A DNA stretch of 64,000 nucleotides. Source: Mycolicibacterium grossiae (GTDB lineage Bacteria > Actinomycetota > Actinomycetes > Mycobacteriales > Mycobacteriaceae). Under the pieces are notes generated by a model. It made no database searches, had not been told where the DNA came from, and saw only the letters and a program-made list of their open reading frames with translations. Numbering within the stretch: the stretch's first letter is position 1; every line of letters starts with the position of its first letter. The translations under genes and the position numbers were made by a program. Below, piece by piece: positions 55,642-62,847 of the stretch. The DNA lies in contig NZ_CP043474.1 of NCBI RefSeq assembly GCF_008329645.1, positions 496,001 through 560,000 on the forward strand. Reading direction: 5' to 3'.

Positions 55642-56278
55642 CGGAACCTCGGGTTGCGACAAGACTGGGTATGGAATTTGCGAAAAGCGCACGACCATGC
55701 ACGGTGGGCGCATTCTCGCTGCGTCGTGTGCACGATGGCCTTCCTCGGAAACGTCGGCATCTCCGAGGACCAAGCCTTGCCTCAACTGGATGCGGTGATC
55801 ATTATGCGATGGTTAGCCGCCAAGGGCAAGCGCAAAGTGTTTGGTTGGCGCAATTAGCACTGTGAACTGCGGTTTCCGTATTGCGTTTTTGTTATAGGCA
55901 ATGGCGTCAACATCGCTAAGAGGACGTCTGGACGGGCTGCCAAGGTCCCACATCCAGGGAATCACGCGGCACTGGGTCGACTACCTCCGCGGTGCGGTGC
56001 GCGGAGGGACCGGATTGCCCATTGAGCATGCCGTCATGTTTGCCGAGCCAACCCGTCGAGCGACGCACGACGCGTCGGGCGCCGTGCGTGCACGCATACT
56101 GCTGGGCCGCGGGGCAGGCACCGAACGCAGCGACCACGCGCGCCGGGCGGTTCGATGCGCGCTGCTAGGGAATACACGAGTGTTCCCAAGCCGGAGCAGC
56201 CGACTGTTACTTTCGGCGACGTGACCATCCCGTCGGGGGATGCCGCCAATCGATGAGCGATGTAGGAGGGCACGACAC
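55642..56278. other. Gene-free stretch between flippase and MPT63-like genes
   Basis: 637 bases, more AT-rich than the surroundings. It holds the minus-strand promoter at 55801-55829 and its leader. The plus-strand half must carry the promoter of the MPT63-like gene; TATAGG at 55893-55898 is a possible -10 but no good -35 is present. Short open frames here have no coding signs. No tRNA or insertion-sequence end seen. Confidence 0.6.
55801..55829 (-). promoter_or_regulatory. Sigma-A-type promoter of the flippase-glycosyltransferase operon
   Basis: On the minus strand TTGCCC (55829-55824), exactly 17 bases, then CATAAT (55806-55801). Start of transcription would be near 55794, leaving an untranslated leader of about 150 bases before the flippase ATG. 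Confidence 0.62.
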
Positions 56279-57268
56279 GTGAAGACCATCAACGCCAGGA
56301 CGACCGTCACCAGGCTGGCCGCAGCGGCCATGGCCGCAGGAGCGATCGCGGTTGCAGGCGCCGGTATCGCCGCCGCCGAGGACGCCACGACGCAACCCAT
56401 CGGCTCGCAGGGAAAGCTGGTCGACGGCAACGTCGTCCAGGGCTGGACGGTCAGTGGACTGAAGCAGAGTTCGGACACCATCCCCTACCCCGTCGCCGGG
56501 ACGCTATGGGAGGTCACCGCGACCGACGAGGCCATCCAGGGCGGCGTGACGCCCATCGTGTCGAACTTCAACGCCCGGGCCGCGGACGGCGAGACCTACC
56601 GCGCGCTGTTCGGCGTCGCGACGCCGCAGGGCGTCAATCCGTCGACGCTGCAGCAGGGTCAGACGACCAGCGGCAAGATCTACTTCGACGTGACCGGCGC
56701 GCAGCCGGACAGCGTCGTCTACAACGCCGGCGGCACCGATCTGCTGGTGTGGACCCCTGCTCCGCCGCCGCGGTCGAGCGGCACCGGATCATCGTCGTCC
56801 TACCCGTCGTCGCGCGGCGGCCAGACCTCGGCAGCGCCGGCCTCGACCCCGGCGGCGTCCGCGACCGACGCCGAGGTTCCGCCGGCAGCACCGGCTGCGG
56901 TGCCCGCGGGTACGCCGTCGGCCACCGAGGGCGCACCGCTGCCCGCCAGCACCAACCGCGTGCCCGGGGCACCGCTGCCCGAAGGCAGCTCGGGCACGCC
57001 GCTGCCGGAGGGCAGCTCGGGCACGCCGCTGCCCGAGGGCAGCTCGGGCACGCCGCTGCCCGCAGGCAGCGCCGGTACGCCACTGCCCGCGGGAAGCGCG
57101 GGCACTCCGGTGGCCACGCCGGTCGCGCCGCAGCCGGCCGCCGTTCCGGCCACTGCGGCACCGGCCGCGCCGCCGGCGGGTGCCACCGGCACACCGGTGT
57201 CGGCGGGCACGCCGGTCGATCCGGCCGCACCGACGACCACGGTGATCGCGCCGCCACCGCCGCGCTGA
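56279..57268 (+). CDS. Secreted MPT63-like (DUF1942) protein with Pro/Ser repeat tail
   Basis: A 329-residue exported protein. Signal peptide residues 1-35 (RLAAAAMAAGAIAVAGAGIAAAED, cleaved near AAA-E). Residues 38-155 match the immunoglobulin-like MPT63/DUF1942 fold (GKLVDGNVVQGWTVSGLK ... LQQGQTTSGKIYFDVTG). The rest is Pro/Ala/Ser-rich, including five copies of a nine-residue unit (PLPEGSSGT or PLPAGSAGT). MPT63 itself is short (about 130 residues mature), so the tail is an addition. GTG at 56279 follows AGGAGG at 9 bases. Likely wall-associated; no enzyme function known for the fold. Confidence 0.83.
   Translation: MKTINARTTVTRLAAAAMAAGAIAVAGAGIAAAEDATTQPIGSQGKLVDGNVVQGWTVSGLKQSSDTIPYPVAGTLWEVTATDEAIQGGVTPIVSNFNARAADGETYRALFGVATPQGVNPSTLQQGQTTSGKIYFDVTGAQPDSVVYNAGGTDLLVWTPAPPPRSSGTGSSSSYPSSRGGQTSAAPASTPAASATDAEVPPAAPAAVPAGTPSATEGAPLPASTNRVPGAPLPEGSSGTPLPEGSSGTPLPEGSSGTPLPAGSAGTPLPAGSAGTPVATPVAPQPAAVPATAAPAAPPAGATGTPVSAGTPVDPAAPTTTVIAPPPPR
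56968..57108 (+). repeat. 27-base tandem repeat, about five copies
   Basis: In-frame repeat encoding PLPEGSSGT three times and PLPAGSAGT twice, with third-codon drift between copies. A likely site of length variation between strains. Confidence 0.8.
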
Positions 57269-57321
57269 CGTGACAACGGTTCGAGGGCCGTCGACCGAGG
57301 GTCGGCGGCCCTCGTCACGTC
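57267..57321. terminator. Strong bidirectional hairpin terminator
   Basis: CGAGGGCCG-T-CGACC pairs with GGTCG-G-CGGCCCTCG around a GAG loop (57282-57314), with one internal T/G mismatch. An outer arm GACGTGA (57267-57273) pairs with TCACGTC (57315-57321). It overlaps the stop codon of the MPT63-like gene and lies 16 bases from the convergent membrane-protein gene. Confidence 0.85.
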
Positions 57322-57337
57322 CGGGGGTGCGGTCCGG

Positions 57338-58249
57338 TCAGGAGTGCGAGGACCACCAGCGGTACAACTGCTCGAGGTTGGGACCCGTCGCGTCACCGCG
57401 GACGGCGCTGACGACGCGTTCGGCGTCGTTGGTCCATGCCACGGTCGGCAGGTCGCGCTGGTATCCGCAGAAGAGCGTGCCTGCCACCACGTCGGGCGTG
57501 GCGTTGCGCCGCCACGGACCGGGCGACTGGATGTTCCCGGGACAGGTGACCACCGTCGACGCCTTCACGACGTCGTCGAACGCCCGCGTCACGGCCGCGT
57601 CGTCCGGCAGCAGCGTGTACGTGGCCAGGGGCGGTCCGCCCGGATCGGCGTTGCGTTCACAGCCGAACTTCGCGACCGCGCCCTTCGGGGTCGACACGGC
57701 CTCGCACGCCGCGTCCGAGTACCCGGGCGGGAGAAGGCCGCGCAGCGTGGCACGCGCGTCGGCCTCCGACGGCGCGGCGGTCGTCGGGGCGGGTTCGCCC
57801 GGCGGCGCGGCGCCGTCCGAGGCGCTCAGCGCCCACCAGCCGAGCCCGCCGACCACGAGGACGACGGCCGCTCCGATCGCCATGGCCCGCAACGGAAGTC
57901 GCGGGGTCGCCCGCACGGGCCGCTGCCGCGGAATCACCGGCGGTGGCGCGAAACCGCCCGACCACGGGCCCTCGTCGTGCTGCTCGACCGGGCGGAACGG
58001 CCCGGACGGATGCTCGGCGGGTGCGGCCTCGGCGGGCGGTGGCGTCGGAACGCGCAGCGGTCCGGTGTAGTTGGGATGCACGTCGTTGGGGCGTGCGCCG
58101 TCGTTGGGTTGTCCGTCGGTGGGATGCAGGCCGTCGTTGGGTTGTCCGTCGGTGGGATGCACATCGTTGTGGGGATGCACGTCGTTGTTGGGATGCACGT
58201 CGTTGCGCCCGTCCTCGGGGGTCGGCCCCGTGGTGTCGCTGGCGGTCAC
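57338..58249 (-). CDS. Single-pass membrane protein with His-Pro repeat N-terminus
   Basis: A 303-residue protein. Cytoplasmic part (1-120) has HP-containing repeats (NDVHPHNDVHP; TDGQPNDGLHPTDGQPNDG) and Pro-rich sequence. One membrane helix follows (LRAMAIGAAVVLVVGGLGWWAL), then an extracytoplasmic domain of about 140 residues with four cysteines (SDAACEAV; KFGCERN; VTCPGN; LFCGYQ) that could form two disulfides. GTG at 58249 has GGAG 8 bases before it. Domain not recognised. It follows the ESX-like pair on the same strand after 125 bases, so a role in their export or assembly is possible but unproven. Confidence 0.72.
   Translation of the reverse strand: MTASDTTGPTPEDGRNDVHPNNDVHPHNDVHPTDGQPNDGLHPTDGQPNDGARPNDVHPNYTGPLRVPTPPPAEAAPAEHPSGPFRPVEQHDEGPWSGGFAPPPVIPRQRPVRATPRLPLRAMAIGAAVVLVVGGLGWWALSASDGAAPPGEPAPTTAAPSEADARATLRGLLPPGYSDAACEAVSTPKGAVAKFGCERNADPGGPPLATYTLLPDDAAVTRAFDDVVKASTVVTCPGNIQSPGPWRRNATPDVVAGTLFCGYQRDLPTVAWTNDAERVVSAVRGDATGPNLEQLYRWWSSHS
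58070..58206 (-). repeat. Tandem repeat coding for the His-Pro segment
   Basis: Two identical 29-base copies (58100-58128 and 58133-58161; 33-base period) followed by three diverged 18-base units built on TTGGGATGCACGTCG. In frame; each unit codes for DGQPNDG-HP or NDVHP. Confidence 0.75.
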
Positions 58250-58374
58250 GTCGCTGCTCCTGACTCGTCGCAGTCCCTCACGAGCCGCGTCGGCACGTCG
58301 AGGTTGCCCCAACGAGCGTAGTGGTCAAGGGCATCCGGCGCGGCCACGTTCCCGCCGGACGTGCCGCTGCGGCA

Positions 58375-59127
58375 CTACATCCGGCGGGCGAGGTCCTCGG
58401 CGCCGTCGCGGAGGTGGTGGGGCGGTCCCACCGGCGCCGTGCCGGTCTGCGCGCCAGAGGCGGGTCCTGCTGCGGCCGCCGGTGGCGGCGCCGCCAGCGG
58501 CGCGCGTTCGCCGTCCCGGCGTTCGTCCTCCCGGCGCTCGCGCTCCTCGCGGCCGCGGTCCTCACCCTCCGGGGCCCGGACGTCCTCCACACGGCGTTCT
58601 CCGGGCGCAGCCGCGGGGCCGCCACCGGATTGGGAGCTGCCAGGCTGGGCGCCGCCAGGCTGCGCACCACCGGCCTGTGCGGCGGGTTGAGCGGCGCCGT
58701 GCTGGGCGCCGCCCGTCTGCGCAGCGATGCCCTGTACCTGCTGCACGCCCTGCATGGCCTGCTGCATCAGTTGCCCGAAACCGCCGCCGCCTCCGCCTCC
58801 ACCGCCCGCAGCACCGGCCGCCTGCTGTCCGGCCTGCTGCGCCATTTGCCCCATCTGCGAGAGCATGCCGCCGATCTGGCCCACGGACTGGCCCCCGGAG
58901 TCGTCGGCGTTCTGGTAGGCCGCCTGCGCGGCGCCGACCTTCCCGGAGAACGTCGACTCCTTCGCCTGCAGCGAGGCGACGCTCGCGGCCAGCGGTGCCG
59001 CCAGCGTCGGCAGCACGGCGGCGATGGTCATGCTCATCGCATCCGCGCCCGGCGGCAGCGTGGGAACGGGCGGCATCTCGACCGTCGCAGGGTTCCAGCT
59101 GATGCCCTCCGGCTTCTCCAACGTCAT
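58375..59127 (-). CDS. ESX (type VII) substrate-like protein with YxxxD motif (EspC/EspF-type)
   Basis: A 250-residue protein. Residues 10-80 form a short helical hairpin (DAMSMTIAAVLPTLAAPLAASVASLQAKESTFSGKVGAAQAAYQNADD) ending in Y71-Q-N-A-D75, the YxxxD/E export signal found at the same place in EspC and EspF (AYLKADD). The rest is low complexity: Gly/Gln-rich (LMQQAMQGVQQVQGIAAQ), then Arg/Glu-rich (DRGREERERREDERRDGER). EspC and EspF are only about 100 residues, so the tail is unusual. Lies 39 bases after the WxG partner gene. Confidence 0.7.
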   Translation of the reverse strand: MTLEKPEGISWNPATVEMPPVPTLPPGADAMSMTIAAVLPTLAAPLAASVASLQAKESTFSGKVGAAQAAYQNADDSGGQSVGQIGGMLSQMGQMAQQAGQQAAGAAGGGGGGGGGFGQLMQQAMQGVQQVQGIAAQTGGAQHGAAQPAAQAGGAQPGGAQPGSSQSGGGPAAAPGERRVEDVRAPEGEDRGREERERREDERRDGERAPLAAPPPAAAAGPASGAQTGTAPVGPPHHLRDGAEDLARRM

Positions 59128-59166
59128 CGCGGGCCCACCTCGCCGCCCGTAGGCGCGCGGCCCGAA

Positions 59167-60240
59167 TCACCAGTCGTCATCGTCGTCCTCCCCCAGGTCG
59201 TACTCCAGATCGGGTGGCGGCGCGAGGGACGCGGCGGTCCCGCCACCGGTCTCGCCCCGGTGCGGCATCATCCCCATGCCGCTGCCACCCATGCCCGCCG
59301 CCACCGGCGCGACGCCACCCATCGCCGCACTCGCGGCGCCACCGGCCGTCGCGGACGGCTGCGGGGAGGCGCGCACCAGCGCCGCCATCAGCGGAGTCTG
59401 CGCCCCGACACCGCCCGAGCCCGGCAGCGAGGCCGCCTTGACCAGACCGGCTCCGCTGCCCGCGCCGGAACCACCGGCGAGCGGATGGTTGGAGAATGCG
59501 GCGAAGGGCATCGTCCCCAGTCCGCCGGCGCCACCCTTGCCGCCGCCGAACATCGACGTGAGCTGCTGCAGCGGCTGGGCGAGCTGCTGCAGCGGCTGCA
59601 TCAACTGCTGCGGCGCCTGGGTCACCATGCCGGCGAGCTGCTGCGGGAGCTGGGCCGCCATGGACGCCAGCTGCATCATCATCTGCATGGCCTGCTGCGA
59701 TCCCTGACCGCCGCTCGCGGCCTGGCCGGCTGTCTGCGACGCCAGCGTCGGCTGCGTGCCGAGGTTGCCGGCCAGCTCGGTCGCGTTCGCGTTGACGTAG
59801 GCGGTGTTCTGCGCCAGCCCCATCTTGAGCCGGCTCTGAATCAGCTCCGCGGTGTTGCTCACCGGCATCGCCTGAATCGCCTCGCATTCGCGCTGCGTCT
59901 CCATCGCCGTCGCGTTCACCAAGGCCTTGGTCCTGGCGACGGCGACCTCCATGCTGCGCAGCTTCAGTGCTATCGCCGCCGCCTGGGCGGCATTGGCCTC
60001 GTGCCCGCCGATGATGCTGGTGGCCTCCCCCGCGGCGGCGGTCGCTCCCCCGCCGGTCCACTTCTCCGACAGCGATGCGAGCTGGCTCTGCTGCAGCGGC
60101 ACCACCGAGCCGGTCAGCTTGGTGGCGAACGCCTCGTACTGGGCCGCCGCGGCAGCCAACGCGTCCTCGTCGACGTTGGGCCAGGCCGGCCCCATCACCG
60201 TCTGCGAGCCGTACGGGCTCACGTCGGGCTGCAGTCCCAT
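59167..60240 (-). CDS. ESX (type VII) substrate-like protein with WxG motif (EspE/PPE-like)
   Basis: A 357-residue protein. Residues 20-135 are a helical domain (DEDALAAAAAQYEAFATKLTGSVVPLQQSQLASLSEKWTGGGAT) with W61-T-G63 at a predicted hairpin turn, as in WXG100, EspE and PPE proteins. Then comes a Gln/Met-rich helix (QAMQMMMQLASMAAQLPQQLAGM), Gly/Ala-rich sequence and an acidic end (DLGEDDDDDW). ATG preceded by AGGGGG. With the YxxxD partner just downstream this looks like a co-secreted heterodimer of the EspE-EspF or PE-PPE kind. No ESX machinery genes are in the window. Confidence 0.7.
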   Translation of the reverse strand: MGLQPDVSPYGSQTVMGPAWPNVDEDALAAAAAQYEAFATKLTGSVVPLQQSQLASLSEKWTGGGATAAAGEATSIIGGHEANAAQAAAIALKLRSMEVAVARTKALVNATAMETQRECEAIQAMPVSNTAELIQSRLKMGLAQNTAYVNANATELAGNLGTQPTLASQTAGQAASGGQGSQQAMQMMMQLASMAAQLPQQLAGMVTQAPQQLMQPLQQLAQPLQQLTSMFGGGKGGAGGLGTMPFAAFSNHPLAGGSGAGSGAGLVKAASLPGSGGVGAQTPLMAALVRASPQPSATAGGAASAAMGGVAPVAAGMGGSGMGMMPHRGETGGGTAASLAPPPDLEYDLGEDDDDDW

Positions 60241-60326
60241 GACACGTCCCCCTCGTCGTCTCCGGTCGAGATTACCGCCGGTCGACGGGGCGGAACAGCA
60301 CCTTCTCGAGGCGCCCGCCGCGGTGG

Positions 60327-61484
60327 TCAGCCCAGGATCAGCCCGGACGTGGGCACGCCCGTCCCCGCCGTGACGAGGACGTGCTCGACGTCGGGCACCT
60401 GGTTGACCGACGTCCCGCGCAGCTGACGGACGCCCTCGGCGATGCCGTTCATGCCATGGATGTACGCCTCGCCGAGCTGCCCGCCGTGGGTGTTGATCGG
60501 CAACCGGCCACCGATCTCGATCGCCCCGTCGGCGATGAAGTCCTTGGCCTCGCCCCGGCCGCAGAAGCCGAGTTCCTCGAGCTGGATCAAGGTGTACGGG
60601 GTGAAGTGGTCGTAGAGCACCGCGGTCTGGATGTCCGCGGGCGTCAACCCGCTCTGGTCCCAGAGCTGCCGGCCCACCAGCCCCATCTCGGGCAACCCGA
60701 GTTCCTCGCGATAGTAGGAATACATGGTGAACTGGTCGGCGCCGGCGGCCTGGGCGGCTCCCTCGATGACGGCCGGCCGGTGCTTGAGGTCCTTGGCGCG
60801 CTCCGGCGTGGTGACCACGATCGCGACCCCGCCGTCGGTCTCCTGACAGCAATCCAGCAGCCGCAGCGGCTCGGCGATCCACCGCGAGTTCTGATGGTCG
60901 TCGATCGTGATGGGCTTCTCGTAGAAGTAGGCCTTGGGGTTCTTCGCGGCGTGCTTGCGGTCGGCCACCGAGATGGCGCCAAAATCTTTACTGGTCGCAC
61001 CATATTCGTGCATGTAGCGCTGGGCGATCATCGCCACCGAGGCCGCGGGCGTGCTCAGCCCATGCGGGTAGGACCAGCTGTACTCGACGCCGCGCGAGTC
61101 CGCATTGACGGTGAGGCCGGTCATCACCTGCCCGAATCGGTGCCCGGAGCGCTCGTTGAAGGCCCGGTACGCCACCACCACGCTGGCCACGCCGGTGGCG
61201 ACGGCAAGGGCGGCCTGCTGCACGGTGGCCGCTGCGGCGCCGCCGCCGTAGCCGATCTGGCTGAAGAACGTCAGGTCGCCGATCCCGGTCGAACGGGCCA
61301 CGGCCGTCTCGAGATTCGAGTCCATCGAGAACGTCACCAGGCCGTCGACGTCGGACGGCGCCAGGCCGGCGTCGTCCAGCGCGTCGAGCACGGCCTCGGC
61401 GGCGAGGCGCAGCTCGCTGCGGCCGGAGTCCTTGGAGAAATCCGTGGCGCCGATGCCCGCGATCGCGGCCTTTCCGGAGAGCAT
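60327..61484 (-). CDS. ltp2: Steroid side-chain retro-aldolase Ltp2
   Basis: A 385-residue thiolase-fold aldolase. The thiolase cysteine position reads SQIGYGGGAAAATV, so no nucleophile. Tyrosines expected for the aldol mechanism are present (MYSYYREELG; LYDHFTPYTLIQLEELGF). With ChsH2 it cleaves 17-hydroxy-3-oxo-pregnene-carboxyl-CoA to propionyl-CoA and the 17-ketosteroid, ending side-chain removal. ATG overlaps the chsH1 stop (TGATG). Last gene of fadE29-chsH2-chsH1-ltp2. Confidence 0.93.
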   Translation of the reverse strand: MLSGKAAIAGIGATDFSKDSGRSELRLAAEAVLDALDDAGLAPSDVDGLVTFSMDSNLETAVARSTGIGDLTFFSQIGYGGGAAAATVQQAALAVATGVASVVVAYRAFNERSGHRFGQVMTGLTVNADSRGVEYSWSYPHGLSTPAASVAMIAQRYMHEYGATSKDFGAISVADRKHAAKNPKAYFYEKPITIDDHQNSRWIAEPLRLLDCCQETDGGVAIVVTTPERAKDLKHRPAVIEGAAQAAGADQFTMYSYYREELGLPEMGLVGRQLWDQSGLTPADIQTAVLYDHFTPYTLIQLEELGFCGRGEAKDFIADGAIEIGGRLPINTHGGQLGEAYIHGMNGIAEGVRQLRGTSVNQVPDVEHVLVTAGTGVPTSGLILG

Positions 61485-61885
61485 CACCGATCCCCCAATT
61501 CCACAGTGGCCGTAGCGATGACGTGATTGCCGAGACCGTTCGCACCGACGACCTTCACGGTGGCGACACCGTCGTCGAGGGCGGTCACCTCGCCGGTGAA
61601 CCTGATCGTGTCGTAGGCATACCACGGCACGCCGAGGCGCAGTCCGATCGACTTGATCCGCGCCGCGGGGCCCGCCCAGTCGGTCAGGTAGCGCTGCACC
61701 AGACCGGTGTCGGTGAGGATGTTGACGAAGATGTCCTTCGACCCCTTCGCCTGCGCCTTGTCCCGGTCGTGGTGGACGTCCTGGTAGTCGCGGGTGGCGA
61801 TCGCCGTCGAGACGATGAACGTCGGGTCACCGTAGATCTCGAGTTCGGGCAGCTGGGTGCCCACCCCGATGCTCGGCGCGCTCAC
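61484..61885 (-). CDS. chsH1: MaoC-like hydratase subunit ChsH1
   Basis: A 133-residue single-hotdog protein. Seen: RDYQDVHHDRDKAQAKGSKDIFVN, the hydratase motif (catalytic Asp/His region) of MaoC proteins. In M. tuberculosis ChsH1 pairs with the MaoC-like N-terminal domain of ChsH2 to hydrate the steroid 3-carbon side-chain enoyl-CoA. GTG at 61885 overlaps the chsH2 stop (GTGA) and removes the non-conserved MGGGT of the longer frame. Confidence 0.92.
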   Translation of the reverse strand: MSAPSIGVGTQLPELEIYGDPTFIVSTAIATRDYQDVHHDRDKAQAKGSKDIFVNILTDTGLVQRYLTDWAGPAARIKSIGLRLGVPWYAYDTIRFTGEVTALDDGVATVKVVGANGLGNHVIATATVELGDR

Positions 61886-62847
61886 CGTGCCGCCTCCCAC
61901 GCGTACAGCGTCCAGGCCGGGCTGACGTCACTGTCCGGGAAGTCGAGATAGGTTGCGCGCACCGGCATGCCGATCGTCACGTCGCCGGGTTCGACACCGC
62001 GTAGCTCGCCGAGCATCCGTACGCCCTCCTCCAGTTCGACCAGTGCAACGACGAACGGCAGGCTGCGGCCCGGGACCTTCGGCGCGTGATGCACGACGTA
62101 GCTGAACACGGTCCCGGTGCCGGAGGACACGACGTAGTCGATCGGTGCCTGGCTGTCCTGCCAGACCGCGGGAACCGGCGGGTGTTGCAGCGTTCCGTCG
62201 GAGCGGCGTTGGATCCGCAGTTCGTGGGCGTTGACGCCATCCCAGAAGAACTGGGTGTCCTTCGACGAGGCCGGACGCATCAGCAGGTCGGGATCGAGGT
62301 CGTCGGGCACCTCCGGTTTCGCCGCCGCACGCGGAGCGAACTTCATGATGCGCCAATTCATCTCGGCGACGGTCTCACCCTCGTCGACCGTCCAGGTGAT
62401 CAGTTGGTTGATGAAGTAACCCTCGCCCAGCGCCGTCTGCTTCGGCCCCACCACGTCGGTGATCTCGGCGTGGATGGTCAGTTCCTCGCCCGGCTGCAGA
62501 TACCGGTGGTAGGTCTGCTCGCAGTTGGTGGCCACGACGCCCACGTAACCGGCGTCGTCGAACAACTGCATCATCTTCGACAACGGATCGTCGTCCGATC
62601 GCCCCTCACCGAGACCGCCCATCGTCCACACCTGGATCATCGCCGGCGGTGCGACGATGCCCGGATGCCCTGCGGCGCGGGCCGCCTCCTCGTCGACGTA
62701 GATCGGGTTGCGGTCACCGAGGGCGTCGACCCAGTGGTGGATCATCGGGCGGTTGACCGGGTCGCGGCCGGTGCGCGGCGCGCTCCTGCCCTCGGCGGTG
62801 ATCTTCTCGATGTCCGGCCGCAGATCCGCGGCGGAAGAGGCGGTCAC
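61882..62847 (-). CDS. chsH2: ChsH2, MaoC-DUF35 fusion
   Basis: A 321-residue two-domain protein. Residues 1-190 are MaoC-like (VNRPMIHHWVDALGDRNPIYVDEEAARAAGHPGIVAPPAMIQVW); residues 200-321 are a DUF35 OB-fold domain (QFFWDGVNAHELRIQRRSDGTLQHPPVPAVW ... GDVTIGMPVRATYLDF). The first pairs with ChsH1 in hydration, the second is required by Ltp2 for retro-aldol cleavage, so one protein links both steps. GTG at 62847 overlaps the fadE29 stop. The usual DUF35 zinc-ribbon cysteines are absent. Confidence 0.93.
   Translation of the reverse strand: MTASSAADLRPDIEKITAEGRSAPRTGRDPVNRPMIHHWVDALGDRNPIYVDEEAARAAGHPGIVAPPAMIQVWTMGGLGEGRSDDDPLSKMMQLFDDAGYVGVVATNCEQTYHRYLQPGEELTIHAEITDVVGPKQTALGEGYFINQLITWTVDEGETVAEMNWRIMKFAPRAAAKPEVPDDLDPDLLMRPASSKDTQFFWDGVNAHELRIQRRSDGTLQHPPVPAVWQDSQAPIDYVVSSGTGTVFSYVVHHAPKVPGRSLPFVVALVELEEGVRMLGELRGVEPGDVTIGMPVRATYLDFPDSDVSPAWTLYAWEAAR

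Noticed and set aside
55582..55857. Plus-strand 91-codon frame in the flippase leader
   Set aside because: Overlaps the flippase start antisense, has no ribosome site and no family; more likely leader DNA.
55901..56224. 107-codon plus-strand frame before the MPT63-like gene
   Set aside because: No ribosome site, no conserved pattern and atypical composition.
58321..60426. 701-codon plus-strand frame over the ESX-like pair
   Set aside because: Antisense; the minus strand has ribosome sites, WxG and YxxxD motifs and conserved organisation.
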